DNA of 64,000 nucleotides from Granulicella sibirica (lineage in GTDB: Bacteria > Acidobacteriota > Terriglobia > Terriglobales > Acidobacteriaceae). Positions 43,039-52,220 of this stretch are shown in pieces. Where the stretch lies: NCBI RefSeq assembly GCF_004115155.1, contig NZ_RDSM01000003.1:1087748-1151747 (forward strand), written 5' to 3'. The notes under the pieces were generated by a model. It did not search any database and was not told the origin of the DNA. It saw only the letters and a program-made list of their open reading frames with translations. A program made the position numbers and the translations under genes. Positions within the stretch are counted from its first letter, which is position 1. Each line of letters starts with the position of its first letter.

Positions 43039-43728
43039 ATGACGGAACCCATGAAATCCGAAGTCACTCCAGAGATCAGCCGTGCGGCAGAGCGTTACCT
43101 GGAGCAGTATGGCGATCCTCTGGTGACCAACACCTATCTCAAGCTCGCCATGCTTTGCCTTGCTGCGCTCTGCGTCATGCTCGGCTTGCTCGTCTTCAAG
43201 AGCCAAAAGGCACTCGCATCAGCCAAGCCGTTCATCATCCGCATCAGCGATGTCGGGCACGCCGAAGCGATCGACTATAGGAATTTCGACTATCGACCAC
43301 AGGAGGCGGAGAACAAGTATTACCTCACCCGCTGGGCGAACCTGTATTTCGGACGCAATCGCTATACCCTTGAACGCGATCAGACCCAGGCACTCTATTT
43401 CCTGAACGGTGACGTTCAGCGCGCCGTCATCGAGCAGGAGCAGAAGAGCAACCTCATCTCCACCTACGTCAAGGACTCGACTCTGCCGTATGTGGACATC
43501 GAGGTAAAGAACGTCATCCTTGATGACTTACGCCAGTCGCCCTACTCAGCTCGGATCGAGTTCGACAAGGTGTTCACCAACTCCGGCGACCAGAGCGTCT
43601 TGAAGCGGGAGAAGTGGACAGCCACCGTCACCTATGTCTTCAACCCGCAGGTATCGAATGAGAAGACCATGGTTGATCCTCTCGGCTTGACCATCATCCG
43701 TTTCCGCGTTGACCAGGCGTTTAGCTAG
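43039..43728 (+). CDS. virB8: VirB8/TrbF assembly factor
   Basis: The 229-residue protein has a short cytoplasmic N-terminus, one membrane helix (about 34-52, LKLAMLCLAALCVMLGLL) and the VirB8/TrbF periplasmic NTF2-like domain (KPFIIRISDVGHAEAIDY, YYLTRWANLYFG). VirB8 dimerises and joins VirB6, B9 and B10. It starts 11 bases after virB6 with GGAGCATCACC ahead of the ATG. A gap of 456 bases follows before ssb. Confidence 0.87.
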   Translation: MTEPMKSEVTPEISRAAERYLEQYGDPLVTNTYLKLAMLCLAALCVMLGLLVFKSQKALASAKPFIIRISDVGHAEAIDYRNFDYRPQEAENKYYLTRWANLYFGRNRYTLERDQTQALYFLNGDVQRAVIEQEQKSNLISTYVKDSTLPYVDIEVKNVILDDLRQSPYSARIEFDKVFTNSGDQSVLKREKWTATVTYVFNPQVSNEKTMVDPLGLTIIRFRVDQAFS

Positions 43729-44184
43729 AGAACAGACTCACCCATCCCACGAGGCTTCCCGATGTCCAAACTTGCTGCCAATCCGGCTGCATCACCCGAC
43801 CTGTGCCTATGCAAGGTATTCAGGGCGAACCGAGTTCAGAAGCCATGCCACGACGGTGGCGAAAGGTCATCTTTCCTGAGAGTTCTTGGTCGCTCGAATG
43901 ACGCTGCCGTTGGGACAAACTTCCGCAGCCGAAATACAGATGAGAACTCAGTTCCAGCATGTGTCTGCCGTTTTGTATCCCGCCTTTTGCACGGTCACTG
44001 CTTCGGGGCCTATCCGGCGCCCTGCGGCAGCTCGCTCTTCTGCTTCGGCTACGCCGCCCTGCGGGTTACGGTTTCCCTTCGGGACCCTCCGTAAATGCAG
44101 AGCTTCGGCACTTGGGAGCCGGGCCCACTTCGCTTAATAGTGACCCGAGCAAGTTCGGGAAATTCAACAAACGGAGACACGACC
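43729..44184. other. Break in the transfer operon without clear gene
   Basis: A frame of 110 codons at 43762 has no family likeness and unusual composition. A short alternative frame (MQGIQGEPSSEAMPRRW) ends after 30 codons. The right part is full of CGGG/CTTC-type repeats and small hairpins. It may be an internal promoter or the scar of a lost gene. GGAGAC directly before 44185 belongs to ssb. Confidence 0.4.
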
Positions 44185-44577
44185 ATGTACCAGAACAAAG
44201 TAACCCTCATCGGCTTCCTCGGCAACGACGCAGAAGTTCGCGCAAACAACGACCGCAGCTTCACAACCCTCTCGCTGGCAACCAAGTCCTCCTACAAGAA
44301 GGATGGCAAATACATCTCGCACACCGAATGGCACCGTTGCATCGTCTTCGGCAAGCTCTCGGAGTTCGCCAAGACCCTCACCAAGGGCGCACATATCCAG
44401 GTGGAAGGTGAGTTGCGGAGCCGGGAGTACGACAGCAAGAAGACGGACACCAAGCAGCGCATCTGGGAGATCAAGGTGAAGTCCATCCTCAAGCTCGATC
44501 GTGCCGAGCAGGCTGCCGCCGAAGAAGCAGAGTACGAAGAGCACGAGGAACTCGCAACCGTGGACGCGGCCGCATAG
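44185..44577 (+). CDS. ssb: Single-stranded DNA-binding protein
   Basis: The 130-residue protein has an OB fold of the SSB type (MYQNKVTLIGFLGNDAEVR, KDGKYISHTEWHRCIVFGKL, GAHIQVEGELRSREY). The tail is acidic but ends VDAAA, without the DDxxF tip that recruits host repair proteins in housekeeping SSBs. That points to a conjugation-specific protein that coats the incoming strand. GGAGACACGACC precedes the ATG; the frame is open from 44095. It lies within the transfer operon, between virB8 and virB11. Confidence 0.9.
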   Translation: MYQNKVTLIGFLGNDAEVRANNDRSFTTLSLATKSSYKKDGKYISHTEWHRCIVFGKLSEFAKTLTKGAHIQVEGELRSREYDSKKTDTKQRIWEIKVKSILKLDRAEQAAAEEAEYEEHEELATVDAAA

Positions 44578-44599
44578 GCCGCTTTCCCTAACCCAAGCG

Positions 44600-44625
44600 G
44601 GCAGCCCGGTATCTCTGGGGCTGCC
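44600..44625 (+). terminator. Hairpin after ssb
   Basis: GGCAGCCC (44600-44607) and GGGCTGCC (44618-44625) form a perfect 8-bp stem with a 10-base loop, followed by TACTTCTC. It may stop or slow transcription between ssb and virB11, or protect the ssb message. Confidence 0.45.
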
Positions 44626-44643
44626 TACTTCTCTGAGGATGCT

Positions 44644-45684
44644 ATGAGCTTCGAGTTGATACTTCCGTTCCTTCGCCCCATCGAGTCCCTGCTCTTGGAC
44701 GACAGCGTGAGCGAGATCATGGGCAATCCCGATGGTTTGTGGTGGTATGAGCGTCGTGGAAAGCTCTACGCCGCATCCGAGGTCAAGTTCGAGACGCGAC
44801 AGCTCCTCACCAGCCTTGACGTGATTGCCAACAAACTCGGTCGCAAACTCGGAGCGGAAAAGCCGCTCCTCAATGCTCAACTCCCGGACGGAAGCCGTCT
44901 TGCCGCCGTCATTCCTCCGGTCGTCCGTCCTTATCCGTCTGTCACGATTCGGAAGTTCGCCAGAACCCGCTACACGCTTCCGCTGCTCATCCAGGAGGGT
45001 GCCTTGGATGAGTCGCTGGGGGAATTTCTGAGCGGTCTGATCGCCTCCGGCAAGACCGTTCTCATCAGCGGTGGAACTGGTAGTGGCAAGACCACATTGC
45101 TTAATGCTTTAACCGATTTCATCCCGGAATCCGAACGAATCGTCGTCATTGAGGACACTTCCGAGCTTCGTATCGCTAAGCCGAACCTGCTACCCGCAGA
45201 GTGCCAGACGGACGGACATACCGGCCAGGTGAGTTTCAACGACCTATTGAAGGCCGCGCTTCGCTGGCGTCCCGACCGGATCATTCTCGGAGAAGTGAGG
45301 GGAGATGAAGCCCGGACTCTACTCGACTCATTCAACACCGGCCATGCCGGTTCGATGGCAACGATTCACGCCAGCTCCGCAGTCAAGGCACTGCGTCGCT
45401 TCGGTGAGCTTGCAATGCGTTCGCATCAGCAAGCCAACCGCGACGACATCGCCGCCGAGATCGCGGACTCTGTGCAATACGTCGTGCAGGTACAGCGGTA
45501 CGCCAATGGCCGCAAGGTTAGCGAGGTTGTCGAAGTGCTTGGCTACGACCGGACGGCCAAGGTATTCGAGTCCGCCACGAAGTTCAGTCGTGCCGACATC
45601 GCCGATTGTGCCCAGCTTGCATTACCGGCTGAGTGGGCGCAGTTCGATAGACCTGTAAGTTCCGCCGCACCCATTCATCACTAA
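44644..45684 (+). CDS. virB11: VirB11/TrbB secretion ATPase
   Basis: The 346-residue hexameric ATPase has Walker A SGGTGSGKTTLLNAL (about 140-154), an Asp box (VVIEDTSELR), Walker B LGEVRGDEA and the His box GHAGSMATIHASS. It drives pilus assembly and substrate transfer from the inner face of the membrane. TGAGGATGCT precedes the ATG. It is separated from the other virB genes by ssb, an unusual order. Confidence 0.92.
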   Translation: MSFELILPFLRPIESLLLDDSVSEIMGNPDGLWWYERRGKLYAASEVKFETRQLLTSLDVIANKLGRKLGAEKPLLNAQLPDGSRLAAVIPPVVRPYPSVTIRKFARTRYTLPLLIQEGALDESLGEFLSGLIASGKTVLISGGTGSGKTTLLNALTDFIPESERIVVIEDTSELRIAKPNLLPAECQTDGHTGQVSFNDLLKAALRWRPDRIILGEVRGDEARTLLDSFNTGHAGSMATIHASSAVKALRRFGELAMRSHQQANRDDIAAEIADSVQYVVQVQRYANGRKVSEVVEVLGYDRTAKVFESATKFSRADIADCAQLALPAEWAQFDRPVSSAAPIHH

Positions 45685-45696
45685 AGGAGAAACAGC

Positions 45697-46017
45697 ATGG
45701 CATTACTTGAGATCCAAACCGTCAACAAAGTCACCGCTACTATCGCTCTCGACGAGTCGATTGCTCATCGGACAGACCAGTACGCACTCTTCATCAACGC
45801 ACCTTCGGACGAGGTCGTCTCGAAGGCCCTGGAGTATGTGTTCTCCAAAGACAAGGACTTCCTTACCTTTGCTCAGACAGCGGATGGAAAGAAGCCCGAA
45901 CATCCACTCCGTCTTCGCAGACCAATGGAAGCGGCAGAGAGAGCCAAGCGCGGACGGCGCTCGACTCCACCTACAACTCCTGCCTCAACCCCTGTGGCAA
46001 CTCCGAAAGACAAGTAG
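45697..46017 (+). CDS. Unknown protein of the transfer operon
   Basis: The 106-residue protein has a beta/alpha N-terminal part (MALLEIQTVNKVTATIALDE, then SKALEYVFSKDKDFLTF) and a Pro/Thr-rich basic tail. I recognise no family. AAGGAG lies 8 bases before the ATG, and it sits 12 bases behind virB11, so it is surely expressed with it. From its position it could be a relaxosome helper. Confidence 0.65.
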   Translation: MALLEIQTVNKVTATIALDESIAHRTDQYALFINAPSDEVVSKALEYVFSKDKDFLTFAQTADGKKPEHPLRLRRPMEAAERAKRGRRSTPPTTPASTPVATPKDK

Positions 46018-46214
46018 TGGTTGTCCTCAAACTTCTCGGCGGGGTGGAAACGGTGCTACGCACCGGAAGCATATTGACACTCCACCCCTCCGAGGGTCGT
46101 GTAGGGTGCCGCACAGCAACCTACACGCGAACGTTCAGGATCAACGATTTCCCGGAACTAAGTTGCCCTGCGATAACCCAGAGCAACTTGGAGCAACGCG
46201 AGAGGAGACATCCA
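46018..46214. promoter_or_regulatory. Candidate oriT/promoter region
   Basis: The gap before the relaxosome gene holds TTGACA (46074-46079) and an inverted repeat, CGTGTAGG (46098-46105) and CCTACACG (46120-46127), with 14 bases between. Origins of transfer recognised by MobF relaxases usually have such short inverted repeats next to accessory-protein genes. A nick site cannot be named from sequence. GAGAGGAGA before 46215 is a ribosome binding site. Confidence 0.45.
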
Positions 46215-46592
46215 ATGGCGATTCTCGAAGACAACGAAATAGCAACGAAAGCGGAGGAGCGAACTCGCTTTCGCCTGAAGAGCGCCGGAACCAAACTCAA
46301 TCAGCAAGAACTTCGTGATCTCAGCGCATTGGCAAAGCGCCGGGGAGTAAGACCTGGCGAGCTTATCCGCAAGCTCATCCTTGACGAGCTTGCCCGTGAT
46401 GCCGGTACGGTCGCGGCCAGCACGGAGCTAACGGAAATCATGGGCATCCGCCTCATGCTCACCAATCTCTTTCGCCCGCTCGCCACGGGACAAAAGCTCA
46501 CACCCGAAGCCTTCGACAACATGGTTGCCGAGGTCAAGAAACGCAAACGCAGCGTCGCGGAAGACGCGATGCAAGACCTGGAGCGTGCATGA
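46215..46592 (+). CDS. Relaxosome accessory protein (MobC/RHH-like)
   Basis: The 125-residue protein looks like a plasmid mobilisation protein: KSAGTKLNQQELRDLSALAKRRGVRPGELIRKLI matches a ribbon-helix-helix DNA-binding start, with a helical C-terminus (here the phrase is split: KSAGTKLNQQEL and RDLSALAKRRGVRPGEL). Such proteins bind oriT and help the relaxase. AGGAG lies 9 bases before the ATG at 46215; the open frame from 46017 is not used. The stop overlaps the start of virD4. Confidence 0.75.
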   Translation: MAILEDNEIATKAEERTRFRLKSAGTKLNQQELRDLSALAKRRGVRPGELIRKLILDELARDAGTVAASTELTEIMGIRLMLTNLFRPLATGQKLTPEAFDNMVAEVKKRKRSVAEDAMQDLERA

Positions 46593-48664
46593 TGAACACC
46601 ACACAATGGGGCCGCAAAGAGACCATCATCTTCCCACCGCATTCGCCCGTGTACAGCTACGGAGCGATCTTCTTCGCACTGATACTGACGAGCATCTTCG
46701 TCTACCTCCGCTTCAGATACGGACAGACTCCATTGCAGCAGTTCTACACGCCGATCTACGCAAAGAGTGCGGCAGGAGGAGCCCTCAACCGGAAGGGCAA
46801 GTATCAGCTCCTCTACGTCGGAGATGGAGCGAAGTTGGCCCGCCTCGCAACCGAGTCTGACGTGCAGGAAGGGGTGACCGCCGCTCCGAACGGCAAGCAT
46901 ATTCCGCTCGCTGTATCGGCCCAAGCTACCACCCAGGGACTTCGCGTTCTCTATCGCGGCCCGGAGCAGACGTTCTTCGATGCGCCGCTCCATGCCTACC
47001 TCCGCACTGCGGTCTTTGGCGGCGATCAGCTCCGCAGCATCTACGCTCCGCCGCTCCTTTTCGGCTTGCTGTCCCTGCTCGCGCAGCTCCCGTTCGCCAT
47101 CCGCAAAGACATCCGCCGCCGCAAGGAATTGAAGTACGGACGGCGGCTCAAAGGCCCCGTCCTGCTCACGCCTAAAGAGTTCAATAAGACAGTGAACGGC
47201 GATGGAATCGGCTTCGTGACGACCGAAGCCAAAGAGATGATGCGTATCCCGTTGCACGCCGAGGCGCAGCACATCGAACTCATGGGCGATACGGGGGCCG
47301 GCAAAACGACTTTGATTATGCAGGTGCTCCGGCAGATACAGAGCCGGGGTCATTCTGCCATCGTGTACGACCCGGCTTGCGAGTTCATTCAGAGGTTCTA
47401 CGACCAGAAACGGGGCGACCTGGTGCTCAATCCTTTGGACGAACGGTGCCCCTATTGGGGACCGTCCGAGGAGCTGCGCCGCAAGGCCGAGGCGAAGGCT
47501 ATCGCGGCCTCTCTCTACCAGCCGACCAGTGACAAGAAGGGTGAGTTTTTCACCGAGACGCCCCAGAAAATCTTCGCTCATCTGCTGACCTACGGACCGA
47601 ACCCGCAGCAGCTTGTGGAGTGGCTCTCCAATCCCGCCGAGATCGACCGGCGAGTGCGCGGGACAGAGATGGAGGCCATGATCGCCAAGGGCGCTCAGCA
47701 GCAGAGGAACGGCGTTCTGGCCTCACTCGGTTTGGTTGCAGACAGTCTTCGGATGCTCCCGACCAAAGAGCAAGCTAAAAACAAGACGTGGAGCGCGACC
47801 GAATGGGCGGTGGAGCGGAAGGGTTGGATCTTCATCACGTCGAGTGCCACCGAACGCGAAGCGTTGAGGCCTTTGCACAGCCTTTGGATCGACCTGCTCG
47901 TCATGCGTCTGTTGACCGCACCGCAGGAGAACCAAACTCCCGTTTGGTTCGTTCTGGACGAACTCGCCAGCCTCCAGCGTCTCCCGCAACTCCATACGGC
48001 CATCACCGAGAACCGGAAATCAAAGAACCCGCTCGTTCTTGGATTCCAGGGCAAGGCTCAGTTGGAAGTCATCTACGGACATCTTGCCGAGGTCATGCTC
48101 TCGCAACCCGCAACCAAGATATTCCTGAAAACGACGGAGCCGAAAGCAGCCGAATGGGTGTCGAACGCCATCGGCAAGATAGAGATCGAGCGCATGAAGG
48201 AGACGCACTTCGATGGCTCCCGTTCTGGCAAGAACTTCACCATAGACCGTCAGGTTGAACCCTTGGTCATGGACTCAGAAATCTCCGGCTTGGAGAACCG
48301 CCATGCCTTCCTGAAATTGGGCAACAACGTCGCCCGCTTCCACTTCGAGTACATGGACGTGGCACAGACCACACCCGGATTTGTGCCGCGCAAGGTAGAG
48401 GATGACGAGCTCCCCTTCGATCCGAAGACGCTCGTACCGAAGGCGTCGGCACCCGCCACGCCGAGAATCGACTTGGAGGCCGCGACACCTGCCCCAGCCC
48501 CGGCTCCAACCCCCTCGACCGCCGCGACGGAGGAAGAAGACGACGCGGAGGATGACGAGCCAACCGCAGAAGAGATTGCCTCCAGCGGAGCCAATGCCGA
48601 CAGCCCGGACGACGACCAAGAAGAGGATGTGCCGATAGCCGTCGATGAAACGATTCGCGTCTGA
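46589..48664 (+). CDS. virD4: VirD4/TraD coupling protein
   Basis: The 691-residue type IV coupling protein has two N-terminal membrane helices (about 23-40 and 150-170), Walker A MGDTGAGKTT near 232, Walker B WFVLDELASLQRLPQL and the TrwB/TraD motif ENRKSKNPLVLGFQGKAQL. It brings the relaxase-DNA complex to the channel. The last 100 residues are Pro/Ala-rich then very acidic (EEEDDAEDDE), which is typical for contact with the relaxosome. A second ATG directly follows the first. Confidence 0.9.
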   Translation: MMNTTQWGRKETIIFPPHSPVYSYGAIFFALILTSIFVYLRFRYGQTPLQQFYTPIYAKSAAGGALNRKGKYQLLYVGDGAKLARLATESDVQEGVTAAPNGKHIPLAVSAQATTQGLRVLYRGPEQTFFDAPLHAYLRTAVFGGDQLRSIYAPPLLFGLLSLLAQLPFAIRKDIRRRKELKYGRRLKGPVLLTPKEFNKTVNGDGIGFVTTEAKEMMRIPLHAEAQHIELMGDTGAGKTTLIMQVLRQIQSRGHSAIVYDPACEFIQRFYDQKRGDLVLNPLDERCPYWGPSEELRRKAEAKAIAASLYQPTSDKKGEFFTETPQKIFAHLLTYGPNPQQLVEWLSNPAEIDRRVRGTEMEAMIAKGAQQQRNGVLASLGLVADSLRMLPTKEQAKNKTWSATEWAVERKGWIFITSSATEREALRPLHSLWIDLLVMRLLTAPQENQTPVWFVLDELASLQRLPQLHTAITENRKSKNPLVLGFQGKAQLEVIYGHLAEVMLSQPATKIFLKTTEPKAAEWVSNAIGKIEIERMKETHFDGSRSGKNFTIDRQVEPLVMDSEISGLENRHAFLKLGNNVARFHFEYMDVAQTTPGFVPRKVEDDELPFDPKTLVPKASAPATPRIDLEAATPAPAPAPTPSTAATEEEDDAEDDEPTAEEIASSGANADSPDDDQEEDVPIAVDETIRV

Positions 48665-48672
48665 GACTGCCA

Positions 48673-51600
48673 ATGCTGACTATCTCCAAACCGCTCAGTT
48701 CCAGCCAGGCGCAGACGTATCACGCCAAGGAGTTCACGTCTGCCGAGCAGAACTATTGGAAGCAGGGCGATACCATCCTTGGAGAGTGGCAAGGACGGAT
48801 GGCCGAGCAGTACGGCCTTGCCGGGGGGATCGACGCGCAGCACTTTGCCCGTCTCAGTGAGGGGCAGAATCCCCTCACCGGCGAGCAGTTGGTTCGGCAC
48901 CGTAACGGCCATGAGTATACGACCGCCGACGGAACCACAGTGAAACCCGTCGAGCATCGGGCCGGTTGGGATGCTACGTTCTCAGCGCCAAAATCTGTGT
49001 CGCTGACCGCCCTTGTTGGTGGAGATGACCGGGTGCGCGAGGCGCACCGGGAAGCCGTCACAACCGCTCTCACCGAATTGGAGCGGTACACCCAGGCTCG
49101 AATCGGCGGTAACCACGCCGCCGAGACGACCGGGAAATTTGTTGCCGCCAAGTTCGAGCATGACACCGCCCGTCCGGTCGACGGCTATGCCGCGCCGCAG
49201 CTCCATACCCACGCCGTCATCTTTAATATGACCGAACGCGCTGACGGCTCCATTCGCGCCGTCCAGCCCCAAAGTTACTTCGACAGCCAGCAGTTTGCGA
49301 CTGCCGTCTACCAGTCCGAGTTGATGTACCGGCTCACCCAGTTGGGCTACGAGATTGCGCCGGGGCGAAGTGGCGCACCCGAGATCAAGGGCTACACGCA
49401 GGAGTACCTTGACGCTTCCAGCCCCCGGAGCCAGCAGATTCGGGAGTACCTCGAAAAGAGCGGCTTTGCGGGGCCAGAGGCGGCGCAGATCGCCGCCCAC
49501 ACCACCCGCGACAAAAAAGAAATTCATACTCCGTCCGAGGTGCTGGCGGCCCACAGGCAGGTCGCCGCAGAGTTCGGCAATCAGGCAGATCGAGTCGTCC
49601 AGGAGGCAAGAGATCGAGCAAACAGCATAGAACGGAAACCGCTTCCAGCGGCGGTACGGGTTCAGGAAGCCGTTACTTTCGCAAAGAGCCGCAACTTCGA
49701 GCGCGAGGCCGTGACCGATGAACGAGACATCATGCGCGATGCGCTCCGGCGTGGCATGGGCGACCTGACGCACAGCCAGGTGCGCGGCCACTTCGAGCAG
49801 CGAGTGACCTCCGGTGAGTTCCAGATCACACCCGGCCAGAAGCATGAAACGGGCCGCCAGTTCACCACCCGTGAGGCGATTGCCGAGGAGCTTTCGACCA
49901 TCAAGCAGATGCAACAGGGACGACAGGCCGCCGAACCGATCATGCGTCAGGATGACGCCGCCGCCCACGCCCGCTCCGGCCAATTCCTGAATCCAGCGCA
50001 GCAAAGAGCCATCGAGGAGGTGCTTACCTCGCAGGACCGAATACATGGGCTACAGGGCTTAGCCGGTTCAGGCAAGACCTCGGCTCTATCCAGTATTCGT
50101 GAGGGCGCGGAGCAAAACGGCTACGCCGTAGAAGGCTTTGCGCCGACCAGCCGCGCCGCCGGCCAACTCCGTGATGCAGGGATTCCCGCCGACACTCTGC
50201 AAGGTTTCCTTGCCCGTGGAGGCGTCGAACGCAGCTCGGGAGACCCGAACGCGCGGCACCTCTACATGCTTGACGAGTCCAGTCTCGCCAGTACCCGCCA
50301 GATGCAATCCTTCCTCGAAAAGATCGGCCCGCAAGATCGGATACTGCTGATCGGCGATACGCGGCAGCACCAGGGCGTAGACGCCGGAAAGCCCTTCGAG
50401 CAGATGCAGGAAGCTGGGATGCGTACCTCCCAGCTTGACCAGATCGTTCGTCAGAAAGACCCGGAACTCCTCCGCGCCGTTGAGCATCTTTCGCGCAACG
50501 AGACGGCGACAGGAGTTCAACTTCTCCAGCAGCAGGGGCGCATCAGTGAGATCCCCGACCGTCAGCAACGGATCGAGGCTATCGCGACAGACTACGTTGC
50601 GCGGCCTGAGAATACGCTCATCGTCTCGCCCGACAATGCCAGCCGCCGCGACATCAACGATGCCGTCCGCGCGGAGTTGCAGAACAGCGGTGCTTTGTCG
50701 AAAGAGAACCACCCGATGACCGTTCTCACGCAGCGGTCGGAACTGACGAGCGTCGATAGAGAGTGGGCAGCGAACTACCAGCAAGGCGACATTCTGTTCT
50801 ATTCGCGCGGGAGCAAAGAGCACGGGATTGAGCCACGCACTTATGCGAAGGTGGCTTCCATTGACGCCGCAGCCAATCGAATCACCGTCGCCAAGGATGA
50901 CGGAAAGCAAGTCACCTACGACCCAAAACGATTGAGTGGGATTACGGCCTACCGCGAGATCAGCCGCGACTTCGCCCAGGGTGACCGTATCCAATTCACG
51001 TCCACGAATAGGGAGTTGGGCGTTTCCAATCGTGACCTTGGAACGATTACTCGGATCGATGGCAAGCAGATTGACTTGAAAATAGACGGCGATAAAGAGC
51101 GCACCGTCAGCTTCGATTCCGCCAAGATGCGGCACTTCGACCACGGCTACACCGTAACCTCGCACAGCTCACAGGGACTTACCACAGATCGCGTATTGGT
51201 GAACATGGACACCACCGTTCACCCGGAACTCATCAACACCCGCTTTGCGTATGTCTCCGTCTCCCGCGCGTCACAGGATGCACGGATTTACACCAACGAC
51301 GCGGGGAACCTTGGTGAACGTCTCAGTACCGACGTGACCAAGACCTCGGCAATAGACCTTCAAAAAGCGCCGACCGCCAACCAGCAGACCAAGGAGCCTT
51401 CTATGCCCAACACCAGAGAGCACCCGCAGGATGACCTACGCCGTGAACCCCCAACCGAGACGATGGTTCCGCTGCCCGAAATCATTCGCCATGAAGCCGA
51501 GGTCGACACACGGCACTATGCCCCCATCGAGGCGGCTCTACCCAAGGAAACGGAAGGGTACGAGTGGAAACGCGAGACAGGTGACATCGAGAGCTACAAG

Positions 51601-51789
51601 CACGATCAAACAGGAGGGTGGCTGCACATAGACCCTCAAGGCAATTTCTACGACCGGCAGGCCCAGCCGATTAGTCGACAAAATGCCCTCGAACACGCAG
51701 CACACGAGCCGTCTCATTCAGTTGCGGATAATGCAATCGTTTCACCCAATAGGGCCGACAAAAACGACGATCAGGGCATCAGTCTGTAG
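48673..51789 (+). CDS. MobF-family relaxase-helicase (TrwC/TraI type)
   Basis: The 1038-residue protein nicks oriT and unwinds the strand for transfer. The N-terminal relaxase has the three-His metal site (His163, His178, His180 in FEHDTARPVDGY and QLHTHAVIF) and candidate nucleophile tyrosines Tyr16 and Tyr28. The helicase part has Walker A GLAGSGKTSAL near 462, MLDESSLAS, and YTVTSHSSQGLTTDRVLV near the end. The last 140 residues are a variable tail. It is shorter than F TraI and near TrwC in size. It closes the conjugation operon. Confidence 0.93.
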   Translation: MLTISKPLSSSQAQTYHAKEFTSAEQNYWKQGDTILGEWQGRMAEQYGLAGGIDAQHFARLSEGQNPLTGEQLVRHRNGHEYTTADGTTVKPVEHRAGWDATFSAPKSVSLTALVGGDDRVREAHREAVTTALTELERYTQARIGGNHAAETTGKFVAAKFEHDTARPVDGYAAPQLHTHAVIFNMTERADGSIRAVQPQSYFDSQQFATAVYQSELMYRLTQLGYEIAPGRSGAPEIKGYTQEYLDASSPRSQQIREYLEKSGFAGPEAAQIAAHTTRDKKEIHTPSEVLAAHRQVAAEFGNQADRVVQEARDRANSIERKPLPAAVRVQEAVTFAKSRNFEREAVTDERDIMRDALRRGMGDLTHSQVRGHFEQRVTSGEFQITPGQKHETGRQFTTREAIAEELSTIKQMQQGRQAAEPIMRQDDAAAHARSGQFLNPAQQRAIEEVLTSQDRIHGLQGLAGSGKTSALSSIREGAEQNGYAVEGFAPTSRAAGQLRDAGIPADTLQGFLARGGVERSSGDPNARHLYMLDESSLASTRQMQSFLEKIGPQDRILLIGDTRQHQGVDAGKPFEQMQEAGMRTSQLDQIVRQKDPELLRAVEHLSRNETATGVQLLQQQGRISEIPDRQQRIEAIATDYVARPENTLIVSPDNASRRDINDAVRAELQNSGALSKENHPMTVLTQRSELTSVDREWAANYQQGDILFYSRGSKEHGIEPRTYAKVASIDAAANRITVAKDDGKQVTYDPKRLSGITAYREISRDFAQGDRIQFTSTNRELGVSNRDLGTITRIDGKQIDLKIDGDKERTVSFDSAKMRHFDHGYTVTSHSSQGLTTDRVLVNMDTTVHPELINTRFAYVSVSRASQDARIYTNDAGNLGERLSTDVTKTSAIDLQKAPTANQQTKEPSMPNTREHPQDDLRREPPTETMVPLPEIIRHEAEVDTRHYAPIEAALPKETEGYEWKRETGDIESYKHDQTGGWLHIDPQGNFYDRQAQPISRQNALEHAAHEPSHSVADNAIVSPNRADKNDDQGISL

Positions 51790-51969
51790 TTCGAGCCTCG
51801 CATCTTTGTTACCGATTTCCATACAAGTCAGAGCCATTAGCAAAGGCAAAACGGAAGTAGTTTGAGTGGGCAGGAAGTTTCCTCCCTGTCTCCGCCTTCG
51901 GTCCCCCGCCACCCACCTAAGCAGGGAGGTTCACTGTTCCCCTCAACGCCCCACCGCCAAGAACAATAC

Positions 51970-52117
51970 GCTAAGAGCTCTGCCCCACGCGCGGCGCAAG
52001 GGGTGTCCCGCATAATTCTACGAAATTCACTCGATTCTCTCGCCCTACGGGTGCGAGATACCCCCCTTCCCAATGCGCCTTGCCACCCCCGCACTTCGCC
52101 AGAATGGCGTTCGGCAT
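51970..52117 (+). repeat. Structured direct repeat, copy A
   Basis: From GCTAAGAGCTC through GCCCCACGCGCG, CAAGGGGT, CATAATT, GGGT-GCGAGAT-ACCC and ATGGCGTTCGGCAT this segment follows the same order as 63019-63179. It has small hairpins (TTC-TAC-GAA and CTCGC-N9-GCGAG) at the places where copy B has other, differently spelled hairpins. It ends just before the ietA promoter region. Confidence 0.65.
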
Positions 52118-52147
52118 AAAAAGCAGTCAAATGTGGTAAATGGGCGC

Positions 52148-52219
52148 TTATAATGCATATTGCGGCCTTATAAATCATACAAGACTTGCGTAAACGCATA
52201 AATCTTGCTATAAACGCAT
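52148..52219 (+). promoter_or_regulatory. Four iterons and a leaderless promoter before ietA
   Basis: TTATAATGCAT (52148-52158), TTATAAATCAT (52168-52178), CGTAAACGCAT (52189-52199) and TATAAACGCAT (52209-52219) recur every 20-21 bases, two turns of the helix. The last copy contains TATAAA (52209-52214), a near-perfect -10 box 6 bases before the ATG, so transcription would start at the start codon and the message would be leaderless. TTGCGT at 52186, 17 bases before, is a weak -35. The iterons are probably repressor sites. Confidence 0.6.
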
Positions 52220-52220
52220 C

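Larger units (their letters stand above)
51790..52220. other. Gap between relaxase and ietA
   Basis: It holds no gene but contains the structured repeat copy A (51970-52117) and the ietA iterons (52148-52219), listed separately. Bases 51790-51969 hold small C-rich tracts and nothing recognised. Confidence 0.55.

Noticed and set aside
43762..44094. 110-codon frame between virB8 and ssb
   Set aside because: No family likeness, poor ribosome site and composition unlike the neighbouring genes.
46301..47581. 426-codon open frame on the minus strand across virD4
   Set aside because: It lies opposite a clear coupling-protein gene with all motifs and has Leu/Arg/Glu-rich antisense composition; it is a mirror of the codon bias.
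48982..51165. Two long minus-strand frames (354 and 359 codons) across the relaxase gene
   Set aside because: They are antisense to a full-length MobF relaxase and resemble no protein family.
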